A DNA stretch of 64,000 nt from DASPMP01 sp035626995 (GTDB taxonomy: Bacteria; Gemmatimonadota; Gemmatimonadetes; Gemmatimonadales; Gemmatimonadaceae): assembly GCA_035626995.1 (NCBI GenBank), contig DASPMP010000141.1, forward strand, positions 3,291 through 67,290, read 5' to 3'. The notes under the pieces were generated by a model. It saw only the letters and a program-made list of their open reading frames with translations. It was not told the DNA's origin and ran no database searches. The position numbers and the translations under genes are program-made. Shown piece by piece: positions 9,066-18,688 of this stretch (positions are counted from its first letter, which is position 1; each line of letters begins with the position of its first letter).

Positions 9066-12000
9066 TGGCTGCCTCCACGAGCGCGCTGCAGCTCACGCAT
9101 CACTCGCGCGACATCTTCCTCCAGCCAGGCCAGCTGTTGCCGCTGGTCGGCCGTGGGCGCCGTGCTGAATCCCTCGATGATCCGCATCTGCGATCCGGTG
9201 ATGCCGAGGAGCCTGTTCACTTCCATCTGCACCTTCCGCAGCGGCGCGCTGAGGCTCTGCGGCTGTCCTTCCACCCGCGCGGCCACGAGCTGCTTCTGCA
9301 GCGCGTACAGTCGCAGCGTCGCGGCATGTCGTGCGCGACGGTCCGCATCGGAGATGCGCTCCATCGGATCACCGATGACCTGCAGCTCGCCACGCAACTC
9401 GCGCGTCACCCCAGGCACGCGCACGCTGACGGTGTATCGGCCCGGAAGCACGAGCGGACCAAGTGCTCCACTCGCCCCGCCGCGTCGTCCCGCCGGCATG
9501 GCGTTCGCCGGGACCGCGCCGTCCATGCGCATGTCCCAGGTCACGCGATGCAGTCCCCTGCCGGCTGGCCCGGACAGCGTCCGCACAGTCGCGCCGGCCG
9601 CATCCGACACCGTGATCGTCGCATTGCCCGTGGCACCGTCGCGGATGAAATAGCTCACCGACGCATCGAAATCCGGATTCGGCGCGCTCCAGCCGCCAAC
9701 CCCCCAGTCAGGACTCGAGCTGAACACATGCCACTGCCGTCCCGTGGTCGTGGACGCGAGCACCGCGTCCGTCCGCAGCGCTTCAGCGGTCAACGACTGC
9801 AGCGGACCTGCATCGTCCAGGATATAGATGCCTCGGCCATATGTCCCGGCCACGAGCGCATTGTCGCGCGGATGAAAGACGACGCTCGTCACCGGCACCG
9901 TGGGCATGTTCGTGTTGAGGGAATGCCAGGTGGCGCCACGATCGTTGCTGAAGTGCACGCCTCTCACATGCGCGACCACGAGCACGTTGGGATCCTTCGG
10001 ATGTTCGGTGATCCGCCAGATGGCCGCATTGGGCAGTCCGTTGGTGATCGCACGCCAGCTCTGGCCGTAATTCTCGCTCACGTACACGTACGGCTTGTCG
10101 TCCTGGCTCTTGCTGCCTTCCATCGTCGCGTAGACGCGTCCCGCCACATGGTGCGACGGGAACACAGTGCTCACATATCGGAACGGCGGGAGGTTCGGAA
10201 TTGCGCGGGTGACGTTCGTCCACGTCGCTCCGCCGTCGCGTGTCACCTGAACCACGCCATCCTCGGTCCCGGCATAAAGGACTTTGGTGTCGAGAGGTGA
10301 TTCACCGAGCCAGGTGACCTGCCCGAAGGTGGGCGTCACGGTCGGATCGGTGACATTGGTGCCGTTCGGGGAGTAGTTCGCCGCGCCGAGCTTGCGGCCC
10401 ATGATGAAGACCGTGTCGCGGTTCACCTTCGTGCTGAGGTCCGGGCTGATGGCCGTCCAGCTCCCGCCGCGATCCGTTGACTTGAAGACGACATTCGCGG
10501 CGGTGTACACGACGCCCGGTGTCGTCGGCGAAAAGAGGATTGGGGTATCCCATCCCCAGCGATACGGCGGCACCACGCGACCAGCGGCATGAATCTGCTC
10601 CTCGAAGCACGACACCGGCCGGCCGATCCCCGGCTTGAGTGCCTGCCGCTGGCGCGTGATGAGGTCCAGGCGCTGCATGTTCCCCTGGTTGCCCGCGCCG
10701 CTCTGGTTCTCGAAAATCGCGAAGGTGGTGTCGTGCGGATCCACCCGCACATGCATTCCGTCGCCGCCCCCCATGGTCCAGGGCTCCTTGTGCGTGATGC
10801 CATTCCGGTCGCGAACCGCACTGGGCGTGCACCACATCCCGTTGTCCTGCAAACCCCCACACACCCAGTACGGATCACGATTGTCGATCCACGTCTCGTA
10901 GAACTGCGCCACCGGAATGTTGCCGCGCCAATCCCACGTCACCCCGCGGTCACGTGAGATCGCGAGCCCGCCGTCGTTGCTCACGATCAGGTGGTTGTTG
11001 TCATCTGGATCGATCCAGAGGGCGAAGTAATCGCCATGCAGGTTCGTGTTCAGCGTCCGGAAGGTCTTGCCCATGTCGTCGGACACGTAGAACCCCGTGC
11101 CCAGGCGATACACGCGGTTGCGATCCTGTGGATCGGCGCGCATCTGGATGAAGAACCCCGACGGCTGGTCAATCCGCGCGTACACGTGCTCCCATGTATT
11201 TCCGCCATCGAGGCTGCGGTACACGCCTCCCTGGCCGCTGTCGAATCCGCCACGCGTCGTGGTCGCGCGTCCGCCTTCCGGCGGACAGTCAGCGGCGTTG
11301 CCCGCACTGCCCGGGTACACGGCGCCGCGTACCTCGACATCAGCGTACACGAGCTTGGGATCCACCGGCGAGAAGAAGATGCCGATGCGCCCCTTCTCCA
11401 TGTCCGGCAGCCCCTTCGTCACCTTGGTCCACGTCTCACCGCCGTCGACGGACTTGTAGAGGCCCGAGCCAGGACCCGTGGGAATGCCGCCGAAGCTCTT
11501 CCGCTGACGCTGGTACGCCGAGGCGAACACGATATTGGGATTGGACGGGTCGAAGGCGACGTCATTCGCGCCGGTGTTCTCGTCCACGAACAGCGTCTTC
11601 TTCCAGGTTCGTCCGCCATCCGTCGTCTTGAACAGCCCACGCTCCGCGCTGGGCCCGAAGATGTGACCCTGCGCAGCGACGAGCACGATGTCCGGGTTGG
11701 TCGGATGCACGACCACTCGACCGATGTGGCGCGTCTCCTTGAGCCCCATGAACGCCCAGGTTTTTCCGGCGTCCACCGACTTGTAGACGCCCTCGCCCCA
11801 GCGATGCGGCGGATTCGCGGATTCTCCGGTTCCCACCCACACGATGTTCTGGTTGGACGGGGCGATCGCCATGTCGCCCATGGACATCATGGAGTTCACG
11901 CTGTCGAACACGGGAACCCAGGATGCCCCGCCATTCACACTCTTGAAGACGCCACCCGTCGACGCTGCGATATAGAGCTGGTCCGGCTGGCCACGCGTGC

Positions 12001-12166
12001 GGGCAACGACGATGTCGGTGAACCGGCCACCGAAGGCCGCGGGTCCGATGCCGCGCCACTGCAGTGTGTTGAACGGCGCGGGAGCCAGTTGCGGCCCTTG
12101 CGCGAGACTGATGTCGGCGGCGGACGCGGCTACGAAGGTACCGAAGAGCAGGGAACGAAGGCGCAC
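9062..12166 (-). CDS. VPS10/BNR-repeat secreted beta-propeller protein, first gene of the tandem
   Basis: 1034 residues from a GTG start, with signal peptide ending near DISLAQG. The Asp-box series includes KSVNGGASW, KSVDAGKTW, KTTDGGRTW, KSVDGGETW, RSLDGGNTW, KSTDRGGSW and TRDGGATW. It ends with the family segment TAPTADQRQQLAWLEEDVAR. It is the promoter-proximal member: a good sigma70-like promoter lies about 60 bp upstream (12225-12254). The family often serves in extracellular carbohydrate or peptide binding, but no catalytic residues can be assigned here. Confidence 0.88.
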   Translation of the reverse strand: MRLRSLLFGTFVAASAADISLAQGPQLAPAPFNTLQWRGIGPAAFGGRFTDIVVARTRGQPDQLYIAASTGGVFKSVNGGASWVPVFDSVNSMMSMGDMAIAPSNQNIVWVGTGESANPPHRWGEGVYKSVDAGKTWAFMGLKETRHIGRVVVHPTNPDIVLVAAQGHIFGPSAERGLFKTTDGGRTWKKTLFVDENTGANDVAFDPSNPNIVFASAYQRQRKSFGGIPTGPGSGLYKSVDGGETWTKVTKGLPDMEKGRIGIFFSPVDPKLVYADVEVRGAVYPGSAGNAADCPPEGGRATTTRGGFDSGQGGVYRSLDGGNTWEHVYARIDQPSGFFIQMRADPQDRNRVYRLGTGFYVSDDMGKTFRTLNTNLHGDYFALWIDPDDNNHLIVSNDGGLAISRDRGVTWDWRGNIPVAQFYETWIDNRDPYWVCGGLQDNGMWCTPSAVRDRNGITHKEPWTMGGGDGMHVRVDPHDTTFAIFENQSGAGNQGNMQRLDLITRQRQALKPGIGRPVSCFEEQIHAAGRVVPPYRWGWDTPILFSPTTPGVVYTAANVVFKSTDRGGSWTAISPDLSTKVNRDTVFIMGRKLGAANYSPNGTNVTDPTVTPTFGQVTWLGESPLDTKVLYAGTEDGVVQVTRDGGATWTNVTRAIPNLPPFRYVSTVFPSHHVAGRVYATMEGSKSQDDKPYVYVSENYGQSWRAITNGLPNAAIWRITEHPKDPNVLVVAHVRGVHFSNDRGATWHSLNTNMPTVPVTSVVFHPRDNALVAGTYGRGIYILDDAGPLQSLTAEALRTDAVLASTTTGRQWHVFSSSPDWGVGGWSAPNPDFDASVSYFIRDGATGNATITVSDAAGATVRTLSGPAGRGLHRVTWDMRMDGAVPANAMPAGRRGGASGALGPLVLPGRYTVSVRVPGVTRELRGELQVIGDPMERISDADRRARHAATLRLYALQKQLVAARVEGQPQSLSAPLRKVQMEVNRLLGITGSQMRIIEGFSTAPTADQRQQLAWLEEDVARVMRELQRARGGSQ

Positions 12167-12224
12167 GGGAAACCTCGGAGCGAGGGACGATGCAAATGAC
12201 GCGGCGTGAATGCGGTGCGGCGCG

Positions 12225-12254
12225 AGTATAGGCCGCCGCCGTCGCGCGTGTCCA
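12225..12254 (-). promoter_or_regulatory. Sigma70-like promoter of the BNR tandem
   Basis: On the minus strand TGGACA (12254-12249) and TATACT (12230-12225) are separated by 18 bases, each matching five of six consensus positions. Transcription would begin near 12218, giving a leader of about 50 bases before the GTG at 12166. This would serve the three BNR genes as one unit. Called from sequence only. Confidence 0.5.
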
Positions 12255-12324
12255 TACGCCCCGATCGCCGCGCGCCGTGATCATGCCCGCGCGACGCGCT
12301 CACGTCACCCGAGGAACGACGCGA

Positions 12325-13140
12325 TCACGGCCGTCGTTCCGTCACCCAACTGTATCGGGGATCATCATCTACGACGTTTCCGTCGAACCGGACACCGATG
12401 CTCGAGCCCCCATCAACATGAATGATTGAGCCATTCAGATAACTGCTCTCGTCGGAGGCGAGAAACAGCACGACGCGCGCGACCTCGTCCGGCATCCCCG
12501 CACGTGCCAGCGGCAGCGTTGGTATCCGCGCAGCAAGTCGCTCCGCCATGCGCGGCGGCAACGGCTTCGGTTGCGTGTCGATCAGCCCGGGACTGACCGT
12601 GTTCACGAGGATCCCATGTGGTGCGAGCTCCACCGCGGCGACTCGGGAGAACGCCTCCACCGCAGCGCGGCTGGACGCATACGCAGCGGCGCCGGCACCG
12701 CCACGCACGCTCGCGGCGGATGAGAAATTGATAATACGCCCCTGGCGCCGCCCGGCGATCATCGCGTGCGCGACCGCCTGTGTCATGAGGAAGGTGCCGC
12801 GGCAGTTGACGCCATGCACGCGATCCCACACCTCGGCACGCTCCTCCAGCAGCGCAGTGTGCGGGGCCACCGCCGCGTTGTTCACGCAGACGTCGATGCC
12901 GCCAAACGCATCGGTCACGCGCGCGACGATGCTCGCGACACCCGTGTCCGTGCTGACGTCCGCCGCGACCGTGAGCACACTGGGCTGGGCCGCACACGTC
13001 TCGCGAAGTCCCTCGTCGTCGCGGTCCACCGCGGCGACACGCGCGTTGCTGTCCGCGAACGCACGAACCGTCGCCCGCCCGATGCCACGCGCTGCGCCCG
13101 TGATCACGACGACGCGCTGCTGAAAATCGTAGGAGACCAT
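12325..13140 (-). CDS. SDR family oxidoreductase with YxxxR active-site variant
   Basis: Short-chain dehydrogenase/reductase, 271 residues. The cofactor motif TGAARGIG is at 14-21, NNAA at 87-90, the catalytic Ser region FSSA at 139-142, and Tyr154. The family YxxxK motif reads YASSR, so the usual catalytic lysine is Arg158. The codon is CGC, which differs from either lysine codon at two or more positions, so a single miscall cannot explain it. The start is the ATG at 13140, because the residues encoded further upstream do not resemble SDRs. It is divergent from the second Gfo/Idh/MocA gene and lies upstream of the BNR tandem on the same strand. Presumably it acts on an alcohol or ketone in the same pathway as its oxidoreductase neighbours (inference). 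Confidence 0.85.
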   Translation of the reverse strand: MVSYDFQQRVVVITGAARGIGRATVRAFADSNARVAAVDRDDEGLRETCAAQPSVLTVAADVSTDTGVASIVARVTDAFGGIDVCVNNAAVAPHTALLEERAEVWDRVHGVNCRGTFLMTQAVAHAMIAGRRQGRIINFSSAASVRGGAGAAAYASSRAAVEAFSRVAAVELAPHGILVNTVSPGLIDTQPKPLPPRMAERLAARIPTLPLARAGMPDEVARVVLFLASDESSYLNGSIIHVDGGSSIGVRFDGNVVDDDPRYSWVTERRP

Positions 13141-13311
13141 GCCAACCCTCTGATTCGGTTTGGAATTCTGGAACGCGTCATCACGGTATGTGATGAACCG
13201 CGTTTCAGGCACTTGCGCGACGATTGCGTGCTTGCGGCACCCTCCAGGCGATTTCACATTGCCGACGATGCCACCAACCACCGTGCACCTCAGCGCGCCA
13301 CGGATACTCAC

Positions 13312-14424
13312 CTGACAATACGCGTTGGAGTTCTCGGCGCTGGTGCCTGGGCCGATCACGCTCACCTGCCGGGATTCAAGCGTGACCCGCGCTGCGAGAT
13401 TGTCGCCATCGCCGACCCGGTGCAAGGCCGGGCGCGCCGGCTCGCCAAGAAGTACCAGGTGGACGGCGTGCACCAGTCGCATGCGGAGCTCATCGCCCGC
13501 GACGACATCGACCTCATCGATGTCTGCACACCCACCAGCACCCACTTTGCCCTCACCATGGCGGCACTGGAGGCGGGGAAGCACGTCCTCTGCGAGAAGC
13601 CGGTCGCCGAGAATTTCCGCGACACACGCCGAGCCGCCGAGCTGGCGCGGCGAAACGGGTTGCGCACGAAGGTGGGGCACACCTTCCGGTACAGCCCCGC
13701 GATGCGCTACGCCAAGGAGCTCATCGACGAGGGCTTCATCGGCACGCCGTTCATCTTCAACGGCTTCGAACAGAACTCGCAGTGGCTCGACCCGTCCACG
13801 CCGCTGCGCCAGGAAGACCACACCGCCGATCCCGACGTGATCCAGATCTCGTCGCTCCAGAGTTACGGCGCGCCAATCATGGACATCGGCCACTTGTTCA
13901 TGGGGAGTCGCTTCAGCCAGGTCATCGGGACCATGAAGAACTTCATTCCCGAACGCATGGTGCGCGCGACAGGCAAGGTGATGCGCATGAACATCGACGA
14001 CGGCGACATCTTCATCGGCGACTTCGCCAACGGTGCGTTCGGCACCATCCAGACGAGCTATGTCACGGTGGGGAACTATCCGGGGCTCGAGGCCCGTGTC
14101 TTCGGCAGCAAGGGCGCGCTCATTTGCCGCCTTGTCGAGGAAGGAGGCATCTGTGAATCGCTGAAGGTCGCGAGCGCCGACGCGGTGGAGTTCCGCGAGC
14201 TCGATATCCCGGAGCGCTTCTACCCGCCAGGCGGAAACAAGTATGAGTCGTGGCGCTCCCTGTTCTACGCGAACCTGGTGAGCTCATTCCTGTCCGATAT
14301 CCTGTGCGAGGACCCGATGCACGCCGGCGACTTCGAGGACAGCGCGCATGTCCAGGAGCTGATCAATGCGGTCGACCTCTCCTGTCGCGAGCGCCGCTGG
14401 GTCTCGCTGCCCCTCCCGGCATGA
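13312..14424 (+). CDS. Gfo/Idh/MocA family oxidoreductase (paralogue 2)
   Basis: Close paralogue of the 1.0-kb gene, about 370 residues. It has the Rossmann motif GVLGAGAW, then CEKPVAENFRD and MDIGHLFMGSRFSQVIGTMK. No ATG, GTG or TTG lies near the conserved LTIRVG opening. Both paralogues have CTG at the aligned position, so I place the start at CTG 13312. The nearest standard alternative is GTG 13228, which would add 28 residues absent from the paralogue. Its TGA overlaps the next ATG as ATGA (14421-14424), so it is translationally coupled to the DUF885 gene. Likely a cytoplasmic NAD(P)-dependent sugar or sugar-acid dehydrogenase. Confidence 0.85.
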   Translation: MTIRVGVLGAGAWADHAHLPGFKRDPRCEIVAIADPVQGRARRLAKKYQVDGVHQSHAELIARDDIDLIDVCTPTSTHFALTMAALEAGKHVLCEKPVAENFRDTRRAAELARRNGLRTKVGHTFRYSPAMRYAKELIDEGFIGTPFIFNGFEQNSQWLDPSTPLRQEDHTADPDVIQISSLQSYGAPIMDIGHLFMGSRFSQVIGTMKNFIPERMVRATGKVMRMNIDDGDIFIGDFANGAFGTIQTSYVTVGNYPGLEARVFGSKGALICRLVEEGGICESLKVASADAVEFRELDIPERFYPPGGNKYESWRSLFYANLVSSFLSDILCEDPMHAGDFEDSAHVQELINAVDLSCRERRWVSLPLPA

Positions 14425-16088
14425 GCGAGCCACTCGACCGCTTCTTCGAGCATTACTATCGCGCTCGTCCTGTCAATGCGACCTTCACGGGGATCCATGA
14501 ATACGACCGATTGCTTCCCGACTGGTCGAGATCAGGCCTCCAGGACCTGTGCGATGAGATGCGCGAGATCGACGCCGCGCTCGCTGCGGTGGGACACGAG
14601 CCGCTGCCCGACGCCGCGCACGCCATCGACGTCGTGCTCGCCCGGGACTTCCTCGCCATCCAGCTGGCCGAGAACGACAGCACGCACGGCATGAGGCGCA
14701 ATCCGTCGCTCTGGACGGGTGAGGCAGTCATGGGAGTCGCGGGACTCATGCTTCGGGACTTCGATCAGCTCGGCCAGCGTTTCGATGCGGCGACGGCGCG
14801 ACTGCAGGCCATCCCCGAATTCCTGAGCGACGCGCGCGACGCGCTGGCCAGCGCGGCAATTCCAGTCGCATGGCGCGACAAGGCCGTGCGCGAATGCCAG
14901 GGAGGCGCCATCCTGTTCTCGCGCGGAGTCGACCTGTGGATTGCCAGCGCCAGAGGCAGGGTCGACGGCGGACGACTGCGTGCGGCCGCCACCGCTGCGC
15001 ATGACGCGCTGCTCCTCTTCGCCGAGTGGCTCGGCCTGAAGGAACGCGCCGCCGCCGACGCCATTGGCTGCGGGCCGGAGCTGTACGCGCTGCTCCTCGC
15101 CCGTGGCCATCACTGCACGAAGTCGGCGAGCGAGCTGCTGGTACAGGCGCGCAGCGTTTTCCAGCGTGAACGTGCGAAGCTCCATGAGATGGCACGTGAA
15201 CTGGCGGGCTCCTTCACCGCGGCGCAGGAGAAGGTCGCGACCAATCACCCGGCGCCCGACGACTACCTCGCGGCGATGGATCGCACCTGGACGGAATCCC
15301 GGCGCGCAGGCGCCGATGTCGTGACCTGGCCGGAGTGGCCGATTCGCTACGTGCCCTATCCGCGCTGGATCGAGGAAGCGGCGCCGTATCTCTACCTGCT
15401 GCACTACCGCAGCCCGGCACCCTTCGACCAGTACGACATCCATGATTACGTCGTGCCGCGCCTGCCCACCGATGGTACCGACCGGTTCCTCCGCAGCTGG
15501 AACCACAGCGTCATCAAGCTGAATCACGTGGTGCACCACGGCGCCATCGGGCACCATGTGCAGAACTGGAATGCCTATCATCGCGCGAAGAGCCGGATCG
15601 GGCAGGTAGCGGCCGTCGACTGCGCCAATCGGATCGGCATGTTCGGCGGCGGCACCGTCGCTGAGGGGTGGGCCTGCTACGTCACGCAGCTGATGGACGA
15701 GCTCGGGTATCTCGATCCGCTGGATCGCTTCGCGGAACAGCACACGCGCGTTCGTTTCATGGCGCGCGCGATCGTGGACATCGAGCTGCATCACGGATCG
15801 ATGACCCTGGACGACGGGATCCGGTTCTATTCCGAGGAAGTCGGCATGGGTGCCGACGCCGCCCGCGGCGAAGCCGTGCGGAATTCCATGTATCCTTGTG
15901 CAGCCACCATGTACTGGCTTGGGACCGACGGCATCCTGAAGTTGCGCGACGATGTGCGTCGTGCGCGCGGCAGTGACTGGTCCCTCAAGGCATTTCACGA
16001 CGACTTCCTGCAGTATGGTTCAATTCCCGTTCCGATCATCGCCGAGATGATGCTGAAGGCCCAACCTCAGGTCACGAGCCCCACATGA
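14421..16088 (+). CDS. DUF885 family protein
   Basis: 555 residues from the ATG that overlaps the upstream stop. The opening NATFTGIHEYDRLLPDWS and the C-terminal block (VAEGWACYVTQLMDELGYLD, then YWLGTDGILKLRDDV and LKAFHDDFLQYGSIPVPII) are typical of DUF885. Many family members carry a metalloprotease-like HExxPGH motif. Here the corresponding stretch reads HHGAIGHHVQ, so the glutamate and PG are missing. It has no signal peptide, unlike many relatives, so it is probably cytoplasmic. Its tight coupling to an oligopeptide-type transporter suggests it processes the imported compound (inference). A peptidase role is uncertain given the altered motif. Confidence 0.8.
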   Translation: MSEPLDRFFEHYYRARPVNATFTGIHEYDRLLPDWSRSGLQDLCDEMREIDAALAAVGHEPLPDAAHAIDVVLARDFLAIQLAENDSTHGMRRNPSLWTGEAVMGVAGLMLRDFDQLGQRFDAATARLQAIPEFLSDARDALASAAIPVAWRDKAVRECQGGAILFSRGVDLWIASARGRVDGGRLRAAATAAHDALLLFAEWLGLKERAAADAIGCGPELYALLLARGHHCTKSASELLVQARSVFQRERAKLHEMARELAGSFTAAQEKVATNHPAPDDYLAAMDRTWTESRRAGADVVTWPEWPIRYVPYPRWIEEAAPYLYLLHYRSPAPFDQYDIHDYVVPRLPTDGTDRFLRSWNHSVIKLNHVVHHGAIGHHVQNWNAYHRAKSRIGQVAAVDCANRIGMFGGGTVAEGWACYVTQLMDELGYLDPLDRFAEQHTRVRFMARAIVDIELHHGSMTLDDGIRFYSEEVGMGADAARGEAVRNSMYPCAATMYWLGTDGILKLRDDVRRARGSDWSLKAFHDDFLQYGSIPVPIIAEMMLKAQPQVTSPT

Positions 16089-17710
16089 GACACAACCGAT
16101 TCACCTGGGCGTACGCCTTCGCGATCCTCGCCGTTGCCGCCGGCTGCGCGTCGGAAGCCGGGCGCGCCGCGCGCACCGGTCCGTCGAATGCATTGCTCAT
16201 TGTCGGATATGATCGCGAACCCGACACGATGAACCGCTACGCCACGCACATCCTCGAGGACATCCAGTCGTGCGTCATCGAAGGACTGGTGAGTGGCGAC
16301 GAGACGATGAAGATCGTTCCCATCCTCGCCGCCGAGATTCCAACCCTCGAGAATGGCGGGGTGACGCTGCGTCCTGGCGGCCGAATGGATGTCACCTGGA
16401 AGTTGCGCCCGGGTGTCACATGGCATGACGGCAAGCCGCACACGTCGGCCGACGTCAAGTTCACGGTGGACGCGATCAACAAGGGAGACTGGAAGCCGGA
16501 GAGCACCGACGGCTTTGACCGCATCGATTCGGTGACCACCCCCGACTCACTGACGGCCGTGGTGCATTACAAGGAAGTGTATGCGCCCTACCAGATGCAG
16601 TTCTTCCGCGGAACGCTGCCGAAGCATGTGTTGGAAGGACGAAACATCGACAAGGCCCAGGACTACAACCGCAACCCGCTTGGCACCGGCCCGTACAAGG
16701 TCGCCGAATGGAAGACGGGCGAGCACATCCTGCTCGAGAAAGTACCGAACTACTGGCGCGGCGCTGAATACCCGAAGATCGACAAGGTGCTCTTCCGGTT
16801 TCTCGCGAATACCACGACGCGCATCAACCAGCTGCGCTCCGGCGAGGTTCACGTCGTCGCCCTGGTGCCGTGGGACAAGGTGCGTGACCTCAAGATCATT
16901 CCGAGCATCCGGCTCAACCACGTGCTCGGCAACGGGTACGAGCACCTGACGCTGAACCAGAAGCAGTTCCCGCCCTTCCGCGACCTGCGCGTGCGTCGCG
17001 CCTTGTCGCATGCCGTCGATCGCAACGCGATCGTGAAGACGGTGCTCGACGACGAAGTCACCACGGTCAACGGCCCCATCCAGCCATTGTCGTGGGCGTA
17101 TGAGCCGAATGTGATGAAGTACGATTACGACACCGCGAAGGCGAATGCGCTCCTGGAAGAGGCGGGCTGGAAACGTGGCCCCGATGGCGTGCGCACGAAG
17201 GATGGATCGCCACTCACCTTCACGCTCATCACCCAGGCCGGGTACGCCATCCGCGAGAACATCGCCCAGACGGTGCAGAAGCAGTGGAAGGATGTTGGGG
17301 TCAACGCGCGCGTCCGCCTCATCGATGGCACGTCCATCAGTTCCGTCTGGTTCTCGGGGGAATTCGACATGCTGCTGCACTGGTGGCAGATGGGCGCGGA
17401 TCCCGAGATGACCCTCTTCTTCGCGGCCGATCGGATGCCCCCGCGGGGACGGAACATCAACTACGTCCAGGACTCGGCGCTCACGCGTCTCCTGTATGCG
17501 TCCGATCGCACTGTGGACCAGAAGCGCCGCGGCGAGATGCTCAAGGAGGCGCAACGGCGCGTCGCGGAGCTGGCGGTGGAGATCCCGTTGTACAATACAT
17601 CCAAGATCGACGCGGTTCCGGTGACGCTCCAGAACTTCAAGGGCAATCCCACCAACGCCGGCCCGTTCTGGAACGTGTATGAATGGGAGGTCGTCGACAC
17701 GCTCCCCTAG
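16085..17710 (+). CDS. ABC transporter substrate-binding lipoprotein, family 5
   Basis: 541 residues, overlapping the previous stop as ATGA. The lipobox is AVAAGC with Cys21, so it should be anchored as a lipoprotein. Family 5 (oligopeptide/dipeptide/nickel-type) features include VTWKLRPGVTWHDGKPHTSADV, here seen as LRPGVTWHDGKP followed by SADVKF, then NPLGTGPYKV and the LRVRRALSHAVDR block. The protein captures an oligopeptide or similar ligand for the permeases encoded immediately downstream. The family is broad and the ligand cannot be read from sequence. Confidence 0.92.
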   Translation: MRHNRFTWAYAFAILAVAAGCASEAGRAARTGPSNALLIVGYDREPDTMNRYATHILEDIQSCVIEGLVSGDETMKIVPILAAEIPTLENGGVTLRPGGRMDVTWKLRPGVTWHDGKPHTSADVKFTVDAINKGDWKPESTDGFDRIDSVTTPDSLTAVVHYKEVYAPYQMQFFRGTLPKHVLEGRNIDKAQDYNRNPLGTGPYKVAEWKTGEHILLEKVPNYWRGAEYPKIDKVLFRFLANTTTRINQLRSGEVHVVALVPWDKVRDLKIIPSIRLNHVLGNGYEHLTLNQKQFPPFRDLRVRRALSHAVDRNAIVKTVLDDEVTTVNGPIQPLSWAYEPNVMKYDYDTAKANALLEEAGWKRGPDGVRTKDGSPLTFTLITQAGYAIRENIAQTVQKQWKDVGVNARVRLIDGTSISSVWFSGEFDMLLHWWQMGADPEMTLFFAADRMPPRGRNINYVQDSALTRLLYASDRTVDQKRRGEMLKEAQRRVAELAVEIPLYNTSKIDAVPVTLQNFKGNPTNAGPFWNVYEWEVVDTLP

Positions 17711-17740
17711 CGGACCTCCGTAGCCCCTCACCACGACACC

Positions 17741-18688
17741 GTGCTCTTTTTCGTATTGCGTCGGGTTGCACAGACGCTCCCTCTGCTGCTCGTGGTTTCG
17801 GTGCTGATCTTTGCGCTCATCCACGCGGCGCCGGGGGGACCGCTGTCGCTCTACCTCGAGAACCCGAACGTCCGTCCCGAGGACATCGAGCGGCTGCGAC
17901 GCCAGCTGGGACTCGATCGGCCCCTTCCCGAGCAGTACCTGAAGTGGCTGTGGGCATTCGTCCGCGGCGACTGGGGGTTCAGCTACGCCGACGGCCGTCC
18001 GGTGCTCGATCGCCTCGCCGAGCGTGTGCCGGCGACGCTGGAGCTGGTTGGGACGTCCACCTTCATCGCGATCATCATCGCGCTCGTCGTGGGGATCCTG
18101 GCCGCGGCACGCCAGGGATTCGATCGCGTGTCGATGGTCGGCGTGATCGCCGGGATCTCGTTGCCCACCTTCTGGTTCGGTCTGGTGCTGCAGCTGCTGT
18201 TTGCGAACGCCCTCGGCTGGTTCCCGTCGTCCGGCCGGTCGTCGTTCGGTGCCGTGACGCTCCAGGATCGGATCGCGCATCTGATCCTGCCGGCGATGGT
18301 GCTCGCGAGCGCCCAGGCTGCGGGGTGGTCGCGCTACCTGCGCGGGTCGATGAAGCAGGTGCTCGCGATGCCATTCGCAGCATCGGCGCGGGCGAAGGGG
18401 GCGGGAGAGTGGCGCATCCTGCTGCGTCACGCGCTGCGCAACGCCATGCTGCCGTTCGTCACGGTCGTCCTGCTCGACGCTTCGATCATGGCATCCGGGG
18501 CGGTGGTGACGGAGAGCGTCTTTGCCTGGCCGGGCGTTGGAGGACTGTTCACCGAGGCGCTGGCGAAGCGCGACTACACGGTGCTCATGGCGTTCCTGAT
18601 GTGCGGCTCGATCGCGGTGGCGGTGCTGAATCTCGTGGCGGACATCGCCGTGCACTTCCTCGATCCGCGCACCCGCGAGGCGGCGTGA
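17741..18688 (+). CDS. ABC transporter permease, DppB/OppB type
   Basis: 315 residues from a GTG start, 30 bp after the binding-protein gene. The N-terminal segment (FFVLRRVAQTLPLLLVVSVL) and the downstream QLGLDRPLPEQY block are characteristic of the OppB/DppB family. About six membrane helices are visible. The EAA loop that contacts the ATPase reads ARAKGAGEWRILLRHALRNA. It forms the inner-membrane channel with the next gene product. Confidence 0.93.
   Translation: MLFFVLRRVAQTLPLLLVVSVLIFALIHAAPGGPLSLYLENPNVRPEDIERLRRQLGLDRPLPEQYLKWLWAFVRGDWGFSYADGRPVLDRLAERVPATLELVGTSTFIAIIIALVVGILAAARQGFDRVSMVGVIAGISLPTFWFGLVLQLLFANALGWFPSSGRSSFGAVTLQDRIAHLILPAMVLASAQAAGWSRYLRGSMKQVLAMPFAASARAKGAGEWRILLRHALRNAMLPFVTVVLLDASIMASGAVVTESVFAWPGVGGLFTEALAKRDYTVLMAFLMCGSIAVAVLNLVADIAVHFLDPRTREAA

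Noticed and set aside
13141..13893. N-terminal extension of the SDR on the minus strand
   Set aside because: The added 250 residues are antisense to the oxidoreductase and show no SDR features; ATG 13140 gives a normal SDR length.
17683..18684. Upstream extension of the DppC-like permease
   Set aside because: It would be read out of frame through the whole DppB gene; GTG 18685 with a GTGA overlap fits the family length.
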